Shown here: in pieces, positions 42,657 through 50,312 of the stretch
How positions within the stretch are numbered: the stretch's first letter is position 1
Layout: each line of letters begins with the position of its first letter
Assembly (NCBI GenBank): GCA_017849555.1
Contig: JAFIGU010000110.1
Location: 1 to 64,000 of the forward strand
Origin: Sphingomonas sp.
GTDB lineage: Bacteria > Pseudomonadota > Alphaproteobacteria > Sphingomonadales > Sphingomonadaceae
Reading direction: 5' to 3'
Length of the DNA: 64,000 bases
Program-made: the position numbers and the translations under genes
The notes under the pieces: model-generated
Databases searched by the model: none
Seen by the model: only the letters and a program-made list of their open reading frames with translations
Told to the model about the DNA's origin: nothing

Positions 42657-44360
42657 ATGACCGCCCCCGCCGCCTTGCTCGACCGCCTTCGCGATATCGT
42701 CGGGCGACGCAAGGTGCTCACCGCGCCGCGCGCCACCGCACGCTTTCGCGAGGGATATCGCACCGGATCGGGCGCCGCGCTGGCGGTCGTCCTGCCGGGG
42801 ACGCTGGTCGAATTGTGGCGCGTCGCCCAGGCCTGCGTCGCGGCCGATGTCAGCATCATCATGCAGGCATCGAACACCGGGCTGACCGGCGGCTCGACCC
42901 CGTCGGGCGACGATTATCCCGGCGGCGTGGTGATCATCAGCACCGTCCGCCTCAAGGGCATCCATTTGGTCCGCGACGCCGAACAGGTCGTATGCCTTGC
43001 CGGCGCGACGCTCAACGAACTCGAACGCGCGCTGCTGCCGCTCGGGCGCGAGCCGCATTCGGTGATCGGTTCCTCCTGCCTCGGCGCATCGGTGGTCGGC
43101 GGGGTCTGCAACAATTCGGGCGGGTCGCTGATCCAGCGCGGGCCGGCGTTCACCCAGCTCGCCCTGTTCGGGATGATCGGCGACGACGGCAGCCTCAGCC
43201 TCGTCAATCACCTCGGCATCGATCTGGGGAACGAGCCGGAGGCGATGCTCCACCGGCTCGACACCGGCGCTTTCGGCGCGGCCGAGGTCGACGGCTGCAG
43301 CGATCGCTGGGCGCACGACCGATCCTATGTCAGCCATGTCCGCAAGATCGACAGCGACCGGCCGGCGCGGTTCAACGCCGACAGCCGCTGCCTGTTCGAA
43401 GCCGCCGGAAGCGCGGGCAAGCTGATCGTCTTCGCGGTGCGGCTCGATACCTTTCCCAAGGAGGAAGGGAGCGTCACTTTCTATCTCGGGACCAACGATC
43501 CCGCCAAGCTCACCACGCTGCGGCGGACGATTCTCGGCACGTTCGAGCATCTGCCGATCGCGGGCGAATATATGCATCGTGCGGTGTTCGACATCGCCGA
43601 CCGCTACGGGAAGGATATGTTCGCGGCGATCAAGCGGATCGGCACCGCGCGGCTGCCGCATCTGTTCGCGGCCAAGGCGCGGTTCGATTCATGGGCGCGG
43701 CGGCTGGGCCCGGCCGGGGCGCATCTCAGCGATCGGCTGATGCAGCGCATCGGCCGCCTGCTGCCCGATCATCTCCCACCGCGGATGCGCGACTATCGCG
43801 ATCGCTTCGAGCACCATCTGATCCTCAAGGTGCCGGGGTCGGCCGCTGCCGCGACGCGCGCCTTGCTGGCGTCGCAGTTCGACGACGCCGCGAGTGGCTT
43901 TTTCGAATGTACCGCGCAAGAAGCTGCGGACGCCTTTCTCCACCGTTTCGTCGCGGCAGGGGCAGCGGTGCGTTACCGCGCGGTCCATGCCCATGAGGTC
44001 GAGGACATCGTCGCGCTCGATATCGCCTTGCCGCGCAACGCCCGACAATGGGTCGAGGAACTGCCCGACGACATCGCCGGCGATATCCTCCACCGCCTCT
44101 ATTACGGGCATTTCTTCTGCCACGTCTTCCACCAGGATTATATCGTGCGGAAGGGCGTTGATCCGCTGGCGCTGGAGCATCGCATGCTCGAGATCCTCGA
44201 TGCCCGCGGCGCCGAATATCCCGCCGAGCACAATGTCGGCCATCTCTACCACGCCAAGCCAGTCCTCGCGGATTTCTATCGCAGCCTCGATCCGACCAAT
44301 CGGTTCAACCCCGGCATCGGGCACATGCCACGCAATCGTCATTGGAAGCAGATAACGTAA
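42657..44360 (+). CDS. dld: FAD-dependent D-lactate dehydrogenase (quinone) Dld
   Basis: A 567-residue membrane-associated flavoprotein of normal Dld length that oxidises D-lactate to pyruvate with electrons to quinone. The FAD-binding PCMH domain includes IIMQASNTGLTGGSTP and GSSCLGASVVGGVCNNSGG. The C-terminal half has the Dld membrane-binding domain pattern (IALPRNARQWVEELP, GHFFCHVFHQDYIVRKG) and ends with AEHNVGHLYHAK and the DPTNRFNPGIG motif. MurQ releases D-lactate as a by-product, so its place at the edge of the muropeptide locus gives that by-product a fate; that link is inference. Confidence 0.93.
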   Translation: MTAPAALLDRLRDIVGRRKVLTAPRATARFREGYRTGSGAALAVVLPGTLVELWRVAQACVAADVSIIMQASNTGLTGGSTPSGDDYPGGVVIISTVRLKGIHLVRDAEQVVCLAGATLNELERALLPLGREPHSVIGSSCLGASVVGGVCNNSGGSLIQRGPAFTQLALFGMIGDDGSLSLVNHLGIDLGNEPEAMLHRLDTGAFGAAEVDGCSDRWAHDRSYVSHVRKIDSDRPARFNADSRCLFEAAGSAGKLIVFAVRLDTFPKEEGSVTFYLGTNDPAKLTTLRRTILGTFEHLPIAGEYMHRAVFDIADRYGKDMFAAIKRIGTARLPHLFAAKARFDSWARRLGPAGAHLSDRLMQRIGRLLPDHLPPRMRDYRDRFEHHLILKVPGSAAAATRALLASQFDDAASGFFECTAQEAADAFLHRFVAAGAAVRYRAVHAHEVEDIVALDIALPRNARQWVEELPDDIAGDILHRLYYGHFFCHVFHQDYIVRKGVDPLALEHRMLEILDARGAEYPAEHNVGHLYHAKPVLADFYRSLDPTNRFNPGIGHMPRNRHWKQIT

Positions 44361-44760
44361 GCGCTCCAGGTATTTTCGTCCTGTTTTGGGACAGCTTTAG
44401 TAGAATCCGACATGATTTGGCGTCATCGCGTCTTATCGGCGCGCGTCGTGGGTCATAGAGGAGAAGTGGCCGAATCGGTCCTGTGGCCGAACGGCCGGGT
44501 CGATCCGGCCCCGTGTGAGGAGACCAGAGTATGAGGTCGATCAAGTATGTATCCCGGGCTGTAGCCGACACCGCTAGCCGCCTCGCTCGTCGGCAAAGGT
44601 AGAAGCACGGCGAGACGCGGCCCCGGCCGTGCCGTCTGATCTCCCGATCTCAGCATGCGCGCGGCAGCGCCCTCATACGGGACAAACCTCGCCTTGGGCG
44701 AATGACCGGCCCTGTCGGGCCAAACGGCGATCAGGTTGATCGACCGCAAGGAATTGAAGC
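44361..44760. other. Gene-free stretch between dld and the TetR gene
   Basis: 400 bp containing a candidate 23-codon frame (44531-44602) and, nearer the TetR start, a GGCCC-TGTC-GGGCC hairpin at about 44713-44726. A minus-strand frame at 44453-44842 has no ribosome site or recognisable content. The TetR promoter must lie here. Confidence 0.4.
44531..44602 (+). CDS. Candidate 23-residue basic small protein
   Basis: The frame starts MRSIKYVSRAVADTASRL and ends ARRQR. GAGGAG stands 9 bp before the ATG, a better ribosome site than many real genes here have. The peptide would be basic and amphipathic. No homologue is recognised. It could be a leader or membrane-binding peptide, or chance. Confidence 0.3.
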   Translation: MRSIKYVSRAVADTASRLARRQR

Positions 44761-45378
44761 ATGACCATGCGTTCGTCGGCGCCTGCGAAACGGCGCAAGC
44801 GACCCGGCCCCGAAGTGCGCGAAGAGGCGCTAACCGTCGCACGCCGGCTGTTACTCGAACGGGGACCGCACGCGGTGACGCTCGCCAACGTCGGCGACGA
44901 ACTGGGCATGACCCACGCCAATATCCTTTATCATTTCGGATCGGCGGCGGGCCTGCAGATGGCGCTGATGGAATCGATGATCAAGGATCTCACCGTCGCG
45001 CTCGATCATGTGGTGGAATCGGTCCGAACCGACGCGCGCGCGCCGCGCACGATCGTCGACCGCGTCTTCGATGCCTTTGCCAAGGGCGGGGCGGGTCCGC
45101 TCGCCGCATGGATCATCCTGTCGGGCAATGTCGAACATCTCGAACCGGTGCGCGATGCGGTACGCTCGCTGGTCGAGGTGATCGTCGCCCAGACCAGCGA
45201 CCCTGAAGCCGACGGCCGGGTTCGCAATATCGTGTTGCTGATGGCGGTGACGGCATTCGGCGATGCGGTGATCGGGCCTCATATCCGCGATATGCTCGGC
45301 GAAAACGACGGCGCGATGCGCGATCTGACGACGCGCATCCTGCCCTATTTCCTGCTGCACGCCCCCGCCGTGCCCTGA
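44761..45378 (+). CDS. TetR-family transcriptional regulator
   Basis: A 205-residue regulator. The helix-turn-helix lies at about 20-65 (REEALTVARRLLLERG, VTLANVGDELGMTHANILYHFGS), preceded by a basic arm RRKRPG. The rest is a helical ligand-binding domain with no readable ligand. AAGGA sits 8 bp before the ATG. It is convergent with the aminotransferase operon, so the target is probably itself or a distant gene. Confidence 0.9.
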   Translation: MTMRSSAPAKRRKRPGPEVREEALTVARRLLLERGPHAVTLANVGDELGMTHANILYHFGSAAGLQMALMESMIKDLTVALDHVVESVRTDARAPRTIVDRVFDAFAKGGAGPLAAWIILSGNVEHLEPVRDAVRSLVEVIVAQTSDPEADGRVRNIVLLMAVTAFGDAVIGPHIRDMLGENDGAMRDLTTRILPYFLLHAPAVP

Positions 45379-45475
45379 CCGGGGCGCGCCCGCGATCAGG
45401 CGCTCACCGCCAAGCCGGGGCACCGGCGGGGTCGATCAACGCATCGAGGTCCGCCGGCCCCGCGGGCCGGACGCA

Positions 45476-46672
45476 TCAAGCCGCCTTGGGCTGCGCCGCG
45501 CGCACGGCCGCGCAGGTCGCCTCGAACCGGCGCAGCGCCTCCGCCGCATCGTCCTGTGTCATGTTGAGCGGCGGCAGAAGCCGCACGCAATTGTCCCCGC
45601 CGCCGGCGACGAGCAGCCGCTGATCGCGCGCCGCGGCCATGAAATCGCGATTGTTGGTGACCAGCTTGACCCCGATCAGCAATCCCTTGCCGCGGACATC
45701 GACGATGACATCGCCATAACGCCCGGCGATATCACGCAACCCGCGCGACAAATCCTCCGCCAGCGCCGCGGCATGCGCGAGCGTATCAGGGCGCGCGATT
45801 TCGTCGAACGCCGCGATCGCCACCGCCATCGCGAGCGGGTTGCCGCCGAAGGTCGAGCCGTGCGCGCCAAAGATCATCCCCTTCGCCGCCTCCGCCGTGG
45901 CGAGGCATGCGCCGACCGGAAAGCCGCCGCCGAGCGCCTTGGCGACCGCCATGATATCGGGCTCGGTGCCGGGGAACCATTGGTGCGCGAAAAGCTTGCC
46001 GGTGCGCCCCATGCCGGATTGCACCTCGTCATAGATCAGCAGCACCCCCGCCTCGGTGCAGCGGCGACGTACTTCCGCCAGCCACTCGCCGCTCAACGCG
46101 CGCGCACCGCCCTCGCCCTGCACCGGCTCGACGATCAGCGCCGCGGTGGTTGGCCGCGCGATCGCCGCGGCGATCGCATCCATGTCATCGAGGCCGAGCT
46201 GGACATAGCCCGGCAGCCGCGGGCCGAAGCCGTCGATATAGGCCGCATTGCCCGAGGCATTGACCGCGGCATAGGTGCGGCCGTGGAATGACCCGGCGAA
46301 CCCGATCACGTCGATCCGCTCGGGCTGGCCGTTGGCGGCGTGAAACTTGCGCGCGGTCTTGAGCGCGCATTCGATCGCCTCAGACCCCGAATTGCCGAAG
46401 AACACCACGTCGGCAAAGCTGTTCGCGGTCAGCCGCCGCGCCAGTTCCTCCTGCCCCGGGATGCGGAAGATATTGGAGAGGTGCCAGATCTTGCCGGCCT
46501 GTTCGGTCAGCGCCGCGATCAGTATGGGATTGGCGTGGCCCAGCCCGTTGGTCGCGATCCCGGCGACGCAATCGAGATAGGCATCGCCGTCCGCGGTATA
46601 GAGCCAGGCGCCCTCGCCGCGCTCGAACACCACGGGTGCGCGGTTGTACACCGCCATGATCTTGTCGGACAC
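45476..46672 (-). CDS. Class III aminotransferase (candidate 2-aminoadipate aminotransferase)
   Basis: A 398-residue PLP enzyme like acetylornithine and 4-aminobutyrate aminotransferases. Landmarks: NSGSEAIECALKTARKFH, GSFHGRTYAAV, the cofactor aspartate in LIYDEVQSGMGRTG (D215) and the Schiff-base lysine in AVAKALGGGFP (K245). The start is GTG 46672, with AAGGAAG 6 bp upstream; ATG 46657 is less well placed. It is the third gene of an operon, 14 bp after the FAD oxidase. With HglS and a D-2-hydroxyglutarate dehydrogenase-type enzyme as partners, conversion of 2-aminoadipate to 2-oxoadipate is the likely reaction; an ArgD role is the alternative. Confidence 0.85.
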   Translation of the reverse strand: MSDKIMAVYNRAPVVFERGEGAWLYTADGDAYLDCVAGIATNGLGHANPILIAALTEQAGKIWHLSNIFRIPGQEELARRLTANSFADVVFFGNSGSEAIECALKTARKFHAANGQPERIDVIGFAGSFHGRTYAAVNASGNAAYIDGFGPRLPGYVQLGLDDMDAIAAAIARPTTAALIVEPVQGEGGARALSGEWLAEVRRRCTEAGVLLIYDEVQSGMGRTGKLFAHQWFPGTEPDIMAVAKALGGGFPVGACLATAEAAKGMIFGAHGSTFGGNPLAMAVAIAAFDEIARPDTLAHAAALAEDLSRGLRDIAGRYGDVIVDVRGKGLLIGVKLVTNNRDFMAAARDQRLLVAGGGDNCVRLLPPLNMTQDDAAEALRRFEATCAAVRAAQPKAA

Positions 46673-46686
46673 GAGAGACTTCCTTT

Positions 46687-48102
46687 CTAGATGCTGGTTG
46701 ATCCGAAATCGACGCGGCCCAACCCCTGCGGCGCGAGCAGCCGCTGGATTTGCCCCGAAACACGCCGCACGCCTTCGGGGACGAACCGCGCATAATGTTT
46801 GATGTTGCGCGGGCCGATGCCGTGTTCCGCGCTGAAACTGCCGCCGAATTCCTCGACCACCGTGGCGAAGACATAGTCGCGCACCGCCTCGCCGACGGCG
46901 GGATCGAGCGCGCCGGCGGTGCCCGGCCAGACGAGATTGAAGTGCAGCCCGCCGTCGCCGATATGCCCGAAATCGCACACCGCCAGCCCCGGCCAGCGCG
47001 CCGCGACACCGGCCGCGACCTCATCGCGAAACCGCATCACATCGCCGCGGCGGAGCGCGATGTCGCAGGCGATGACTTGCCCGGATGCGCGCAGCCCTTC
47101 GGGGATCGCGTGGCGGATCGCCCAGAGCGCGTCGCGGCGATCGACCGCGACATCGATGATCGCCGACCCGGCATCGTCGATCAGCCCGGCCAGCGCCTCG
47201 CCCAGCGCGTGTTCGAGCGCATCCTCGCCGAGCACCGGCCCGCTCGAAAGCTCGATCAGCACGGCATAAGGCGGGATCGGCCCGGGAAACGGATTGCGCA
47301 GCCGCGGGACATGCGCGAAGGCCGCGGCGAGCGCATTGGCGGACATGCCCTCGAACGCGGTGATCAACGTACCGAAATGCGCTTCGAGCAGCGCGGCGAG
47401 CCCGGTCGCGGCATCGGCGCGACGCAATGCGACCAGCGCGGTGACCTGCGCCGCCGGGCGCGGCTGAAGCCCCAGCGTCGCGCGGGTGACCACCCCGAAC
47501 GCGCCGGAGGTGCCGGCGACGAGCTGCTTGAGATCGACGCCGACATTGTTCTTCCAGAGCGCGCCGCCGAGTTCGAGCGCGGTTCCCGCCCCGTCGGCGA
47601 GGACGATTTCGAGCCCGAGCAGATTGCGCCGCACATCGCCGTAGCGCAGGAAACGCGCGCCGCCGGTGTTGGCGGCGATCATCCCGCCGACCGACGGATC
47701 CGCGCCGAGATCGATCGGGAAGAACAAGCCGTCTTCGTGCGCGGCGGCGTTGATCGTCGAGAGCAACGCGCCACCCTCCGCGGTGACGCTGCGGTTGGCG
47801 GCGTCGATCTCCACCACCCGCGACATCCGCTCGAGGCCGAGGATCAGCATCTCGCCGCGATCGTCGGCGAGCCCGGCACCGACCAGCCCGGTGCGCGCGC
47901 CCTGCGCGATCACCGCCACGCCATGCTGCGCCGCAAGCCGCAGGATCGCCGAAACGCCGCTCGTCGTCGCGGGGCGCGCCACCGCCAGCGCGCGGCCGGC
48001 GTGCTGCCGCCCGTCGGTCTCATAGCGTTCGAGATCGCTGCGTCCGACGAGGACATTGTCCGCGCCGATCGCGTCGCCGAGCGCGGCCAGCAGATCGTTC
48101 AT
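46687..48102 (-). CDS. FAD-linked oxidase (candidate D-2-hydroxyglutarate dehydrogenase)
   Basis: A 471-residue flavoprotein of the GlcD/D-2-hydroxyacid dehydrogenase family. The N-terminal PCMH FAD domain has VIAQGARTGLVGAGLAD and FPIDLGADPSVGGMIAANTGG. The C-terminal domain has the metal-site motifs CDFGHIGDGGLHFNLV and SFSAEHGIGPRN. There is no iron-sulfur domain. ATG 48102 overlaps the DUF1338 stop (ATGA). Together with HglS, which yields D-2-hydroxyglutarate, oxidation to 2-oxoglutarate is the natural assignment; a D-lactate or glycolate substrate cannot be excluded. Confidence 0.87.
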   Translation of the reverse strand: MNDLLAALGDAIGADNVLVGRSDLERYETDGRQHAGRALAVARPATTSGVSAILRLAAQHGVAVIAQGARTGLVGAGLADDRGEMLILGLERMSRVVEIDAANRSVTAEGGALLSTINAAAHEDGLFFPIDLGADPSVGGMIAANTGGARFLRYGDVRRNLLGLEIVLADGAGTALELGGALWKNNVGVDLKQLVAGTSGAFGVVTRATLGLQPRPAAQVTALVALRRADAATGLAALLEAHFGTLITAFEGMSANALAAAFAHVPRLRNPFPGPIPPYAVLIELSSGPVLGEDALEHALGEALAGLIDDAGSAIIDVAVDRRDALWAIRHAIPEGLRASGQVIACDIALRRGDVMRFRDEVAAGVAARWPGLAVCDFGHIGDGGLHFNLVWPGTAGALDPAVGEAVRDYVFATVVEEFGGSFSAEHGIGPRNIKHYARFVPEGVRRVSGQIQRLLAPQGLGRVDFGSTSI

Positions 48103-49124
48103 GCCGCCTTGGTCATCGCGAAGATGCCCTGCGCATTGCCGCTGTCGAAGGTCAAATCGAGCGCGCCCGTCGCCGGATCGATATCGCGGGTGATGAATTC
48201 GTAGAACGAGCCCGGCACCAGCCGCGTGACGACGCCGCCCGCGGTATCGATGAAACGCCGCGCGACGGGATCGGCACGAAACGCGGTCTGGCGCACCCGG
48301 CCGTTGGTCGACACCTCGACCGCATCCTTCATCGGCCGCCCAAGCGCGCGCTGCGCCGCGGCGAGCGCTTCGACATCCGCGACGCGATCGGTGGCGTGAT
48401 TGAAGGCATTGCCCTCGGTCGCGATCCACGCCGCCTCGGCCGAATGCGCGAGCAACAGCTCGTAATCGGTCACCCGCGGCGCATTGTGATGACAGGCAAA
48501 GGCGCCGACGATCTCGGGAAGCGCGGCCGCCGCGACATCGAACGCGACGCAGCCGGTCGCGGCGAATCCGGCCAGCGCGCGATGCGCCGCATCGCCGAGC
48601 GGATCGCGCGACTTGCCGAACACCCGCCGCGCCGCTTTCTCGAATACGGCGCCGAAACGTTCGACGTGCAATTCGCTGACGAAGAATTGCGCGATGCTTT
48701 CGGGGGCGTCGTCATGACGATAGGCGCGGCCGGTCATGCCGATACGGGGCAGCGGATAGACGCCCGCGACGCTATAGCCGAGCGGCTTCAGGATACGCGC
48801 GAAGGCATCCTCGCCGGCGGGAAGATCGCCGGTCGGCCCCTCGGCAAAACGGATCGTGCGCAACGCGCCGTGATCGAACATGATCCTGCCGCCCGCCGCG
48901 ACCACATCGCCGACATAGGCCGCACCCGAGGGCACGCGCGCGAGCAGACCGTGGAACAACACCAGGTTGAGCGCCGCCGCGAAACTCTTGCGCGCGACCG
49001 ATCCGTTGTCATGGCTGTCGAGCGCGGGATCGAGATCAAGCTTGGCGATCGCGGCACGCGCGCCGTCGCCGCCCAGCACCCCGGCGGCGAGCTTCAGCAC
49101 CACGCTCTCATTCGAACTTGTCAT
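48099..49124 (-). CDS. hglS: DUF1338 / HglS-type 2-oxoadipate dioxygenase-decarboxylase
   Basis: A 341-residue member of DUF1338. In Pseudomonas putida HglS, a non-haem iron enzyme, converts 2-oxoadipate to D-2-hydroxyglutarate in lysine breakdown. A His-His-Glu metal triad is expected; candidates here are H85 (MFDHGALRT), H243 (AFNHATDRV) and E309 (GSFYEFITRD). GGAGG precedes ATG 49124. It is the first gene of the operon and faces the LysR gene across 87 bp, so it is probably LysR-controlled. The name is by family and context. Confidence 0.85.
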   Translation of the reverse strand: MTSSNESVVLKLAAGVLGGDGARAAIAKLDLDPALDSHDNGSVARKSFAAALNLVLFHGLLARVPSGAAYVGDVVAAGGRIMFDHGALRTIRFAEGPTGDLPAGEDAFARILKPLGYSVAGVYPLPRIGMTGRAYRHDDAPESIAQFFVSELHVERFGAVFEKAARRVFGKSRDPLGDAAHRALAGFAATGCVAFDVAAAALPEIVGAFACHHNAPRVTDYELLLAHSAEAAWIATEGNAFNHATDRVADVEALAAAQRALGRPMKDAVEVSTNGRVRQTAFRADPVARRFIDTAGGVVTRLVPGSFYEFITRDIDPATGALDLTFDSGNAQGIFAMTKAA

Positions 49125-49211
49125 TTACGCCTCCGGTCTTAAGGATTTCACTTCCTCGATTTCAGTCGTTCCGCAAAACGACAAAGGCGCATGTTCATAT
49201 GAGCAAACGGA
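49125..49211. promoter_or_regulatory. Divergent LysR/operon control region
   Basis: 87 bp between divergent starts 49124 and 49212. It holds the palindrome TCATATGA (49195-49202) close to the LysR start and a CGTT-N5-AACG pair nearer the middle. A LysR binding site is expected in such a region; the exact one cannot be fixed. Confidence 0.35.
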
Positions 49212-50129
49212 ATGAATGACGCCGCGCGCCGCTTGTTGCCGCCGATGGCCGCGTTGCATTGCTTTGCCGCCGCCGCGCGGCACGGCAATTTCTCCGCCGC
49301 GGGCAAGGAAGTGGGGCTGACGCAAAGCGCGGTCAGCCGGCAGATCGCGCATCTCGAAAGCTGGCTGCAGATGACGCTGTTCGAGCGGCGCGGCCGGCGC
49401 GTCGTGCTGAGCGCCGAGGGCAGCGATTATGCCGAAGCGATCACCCCTGCGCTCGAACGCATCCGCCGCGCGACGGCGCGCGCGCTCGAACGGCGGCCCG
49501 AGCAGGAATTGTCGATCTCGACACTGCCGAGCTTCGGAATGCGCTGGCTGGCGCCGCGGCTTCCCGGGCTGACCGAGCGGCATCCCGATCTGATCGTCAA
49601 TTTCCTCGCGCGGTCCGACGAATTCGATTTCGCCGACGAAAACTTCGATGCCGCGATCCATTTCGGCCTGCCCGATTGGCCGCACGTCGAGCATGACCTG
49701 TTGTTCCGCGAGGCGGCGATTCCGATCGCCTCGCCGCGCCTGCTCGCCGATCATGCGGTGGAGACCCCCGCCGACCTCGCGCGGCTGCCGCTGCTCGTGC
49801 AATCATCGCGGCGCAACGCCTGGTCGCAATGGTTCGCCCAGGCCGGCGTCGCGGTCCCCGCGCCGGCGATCGGGCCGAGCTTCGAGCATTTCCTGATGCT
49901 CGCGCAGGCGGCGGCGGCCGGCGCCGGGGTGGCGCTCATCCCGAGCTTCCTGATCGAGCCCGAGCTTCGATCGGGGGCGTTGGTATGCCCGTTCGATCTG
50001 CCGATCTCGGGCGAACAGGCTTATTATCTGGTCTATCCGCCCGATCGGCTCGCCAATCCGATGTTCCGCCATTTCCGCGACTGGATCGTCCGGGAAGCGC
50101 GCGGCGACAGGCAGGAGCCGGTTGCCTAG
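49212..50129 (+). CDS. LysR-family transcriptional regulator (GcvA-like)
   Basis: A 305-residue regulator. The helix-turn-helix at about 14-72 has FAAAARHGNFSAAGKEVGLTQSAVSRQIAHLE and LFERRGRRVVLSAEG, and the effector domain follows from about 95 (STLPSFGMRWLAPRLPGL), which resembles the GcvA branch. It diverges from the DUF1338 operon and is the likely activator of it. The inducer may be a lysine breakdown intermediate (inference). Confidence 0.92.
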   Translation: MNDAARRLLPPMAALHCFAAAARHGNFSAAGKEVGLTQSAVSRQIAHLESWLQMTLFERRGRRVVLSAEGSDYAEAITPALERIRRATARALERRPEQELSISTLPSFGMRWLAPRLPGLTERHPDLIVNFLARSDEFDFADENFDAAIHFGLPDWPHVEHDLLFREAAIPIASPRLLADHAVETPADLARLPLLVQSSRRNAWSQWFAQAGVAVPAPAIGPSFEHFLMLAQAAAAGAGVALIPSFLIEPELRSGALVCPFDLPISGEQAYYLVYPPDRLANPMFRHFRDWIVREARGDRQEPVA

Positions 50130-50202
50130 GGTATCGCGCACGAAATGTGATCCACCCCGGCACAAGGCCACGTTTTCGCACGCCCCTCCCAGCCTTCCGC
50201 GC

Positions 50203-50229
50203 TTGCGTGTTATAATTATAACATATAAT
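50203..50229 (+). promoter_or_regulatory. Permease promoter with palindrome between -35 and -10
   Basis: TTGCGT (50203-50208) and TATAAT (50224-50229) are 15 bp apart, and that spacer is almost filled by the perfect 14-bp palindrome GTTATAATTATAAC (50209-50222). A protein bound there would directly block polymerase. The short spacer suggests a weak or regulated promoter. Confidence 0.45.
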
Positions 50230-50250
50230 GGCTACTGCCGACTAATATAA

Positions 50251-50312
50251 CAGCGCGGCAGCGCTGCAGGAGGGGTTTCTTGAGCATCATTTCGCAACGG
50301 CGCCGCGCATGA
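50251..50312 (+). promoter_or_regulatory. Permease leader: hairpin plus 10-codon upstream ORF
   Basis: A GC hairpin CAGCGC-GGCA-GCGCTG (50251-50266) is followed by AGGAGGGG and, 4 bp on, a TTG-started frame of 10 codons (50280-50312) reading MSIISQRRRA with three consecutive Arg codons. Its stop overlaps the permease start (ATGA at 50309). The permease ATG has no ribosome site of its own, so translation may be coupled to this leader. Functional role is inference. Confidence 0.4.

Noticed and set aside
44453..44842. 129-codon minus-strand frame before the TetR gene
   Set aside because: No ribosome site or domain; it overlaps the TetR start and its upstream region.
45476..46978. Longer aminotransferase start at 46978
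   Set aside because: The extra 102 residues are a shadow of the FAD oxidase gene; GTG 46672 has AAGGAAG and the family-typical N-terminus.
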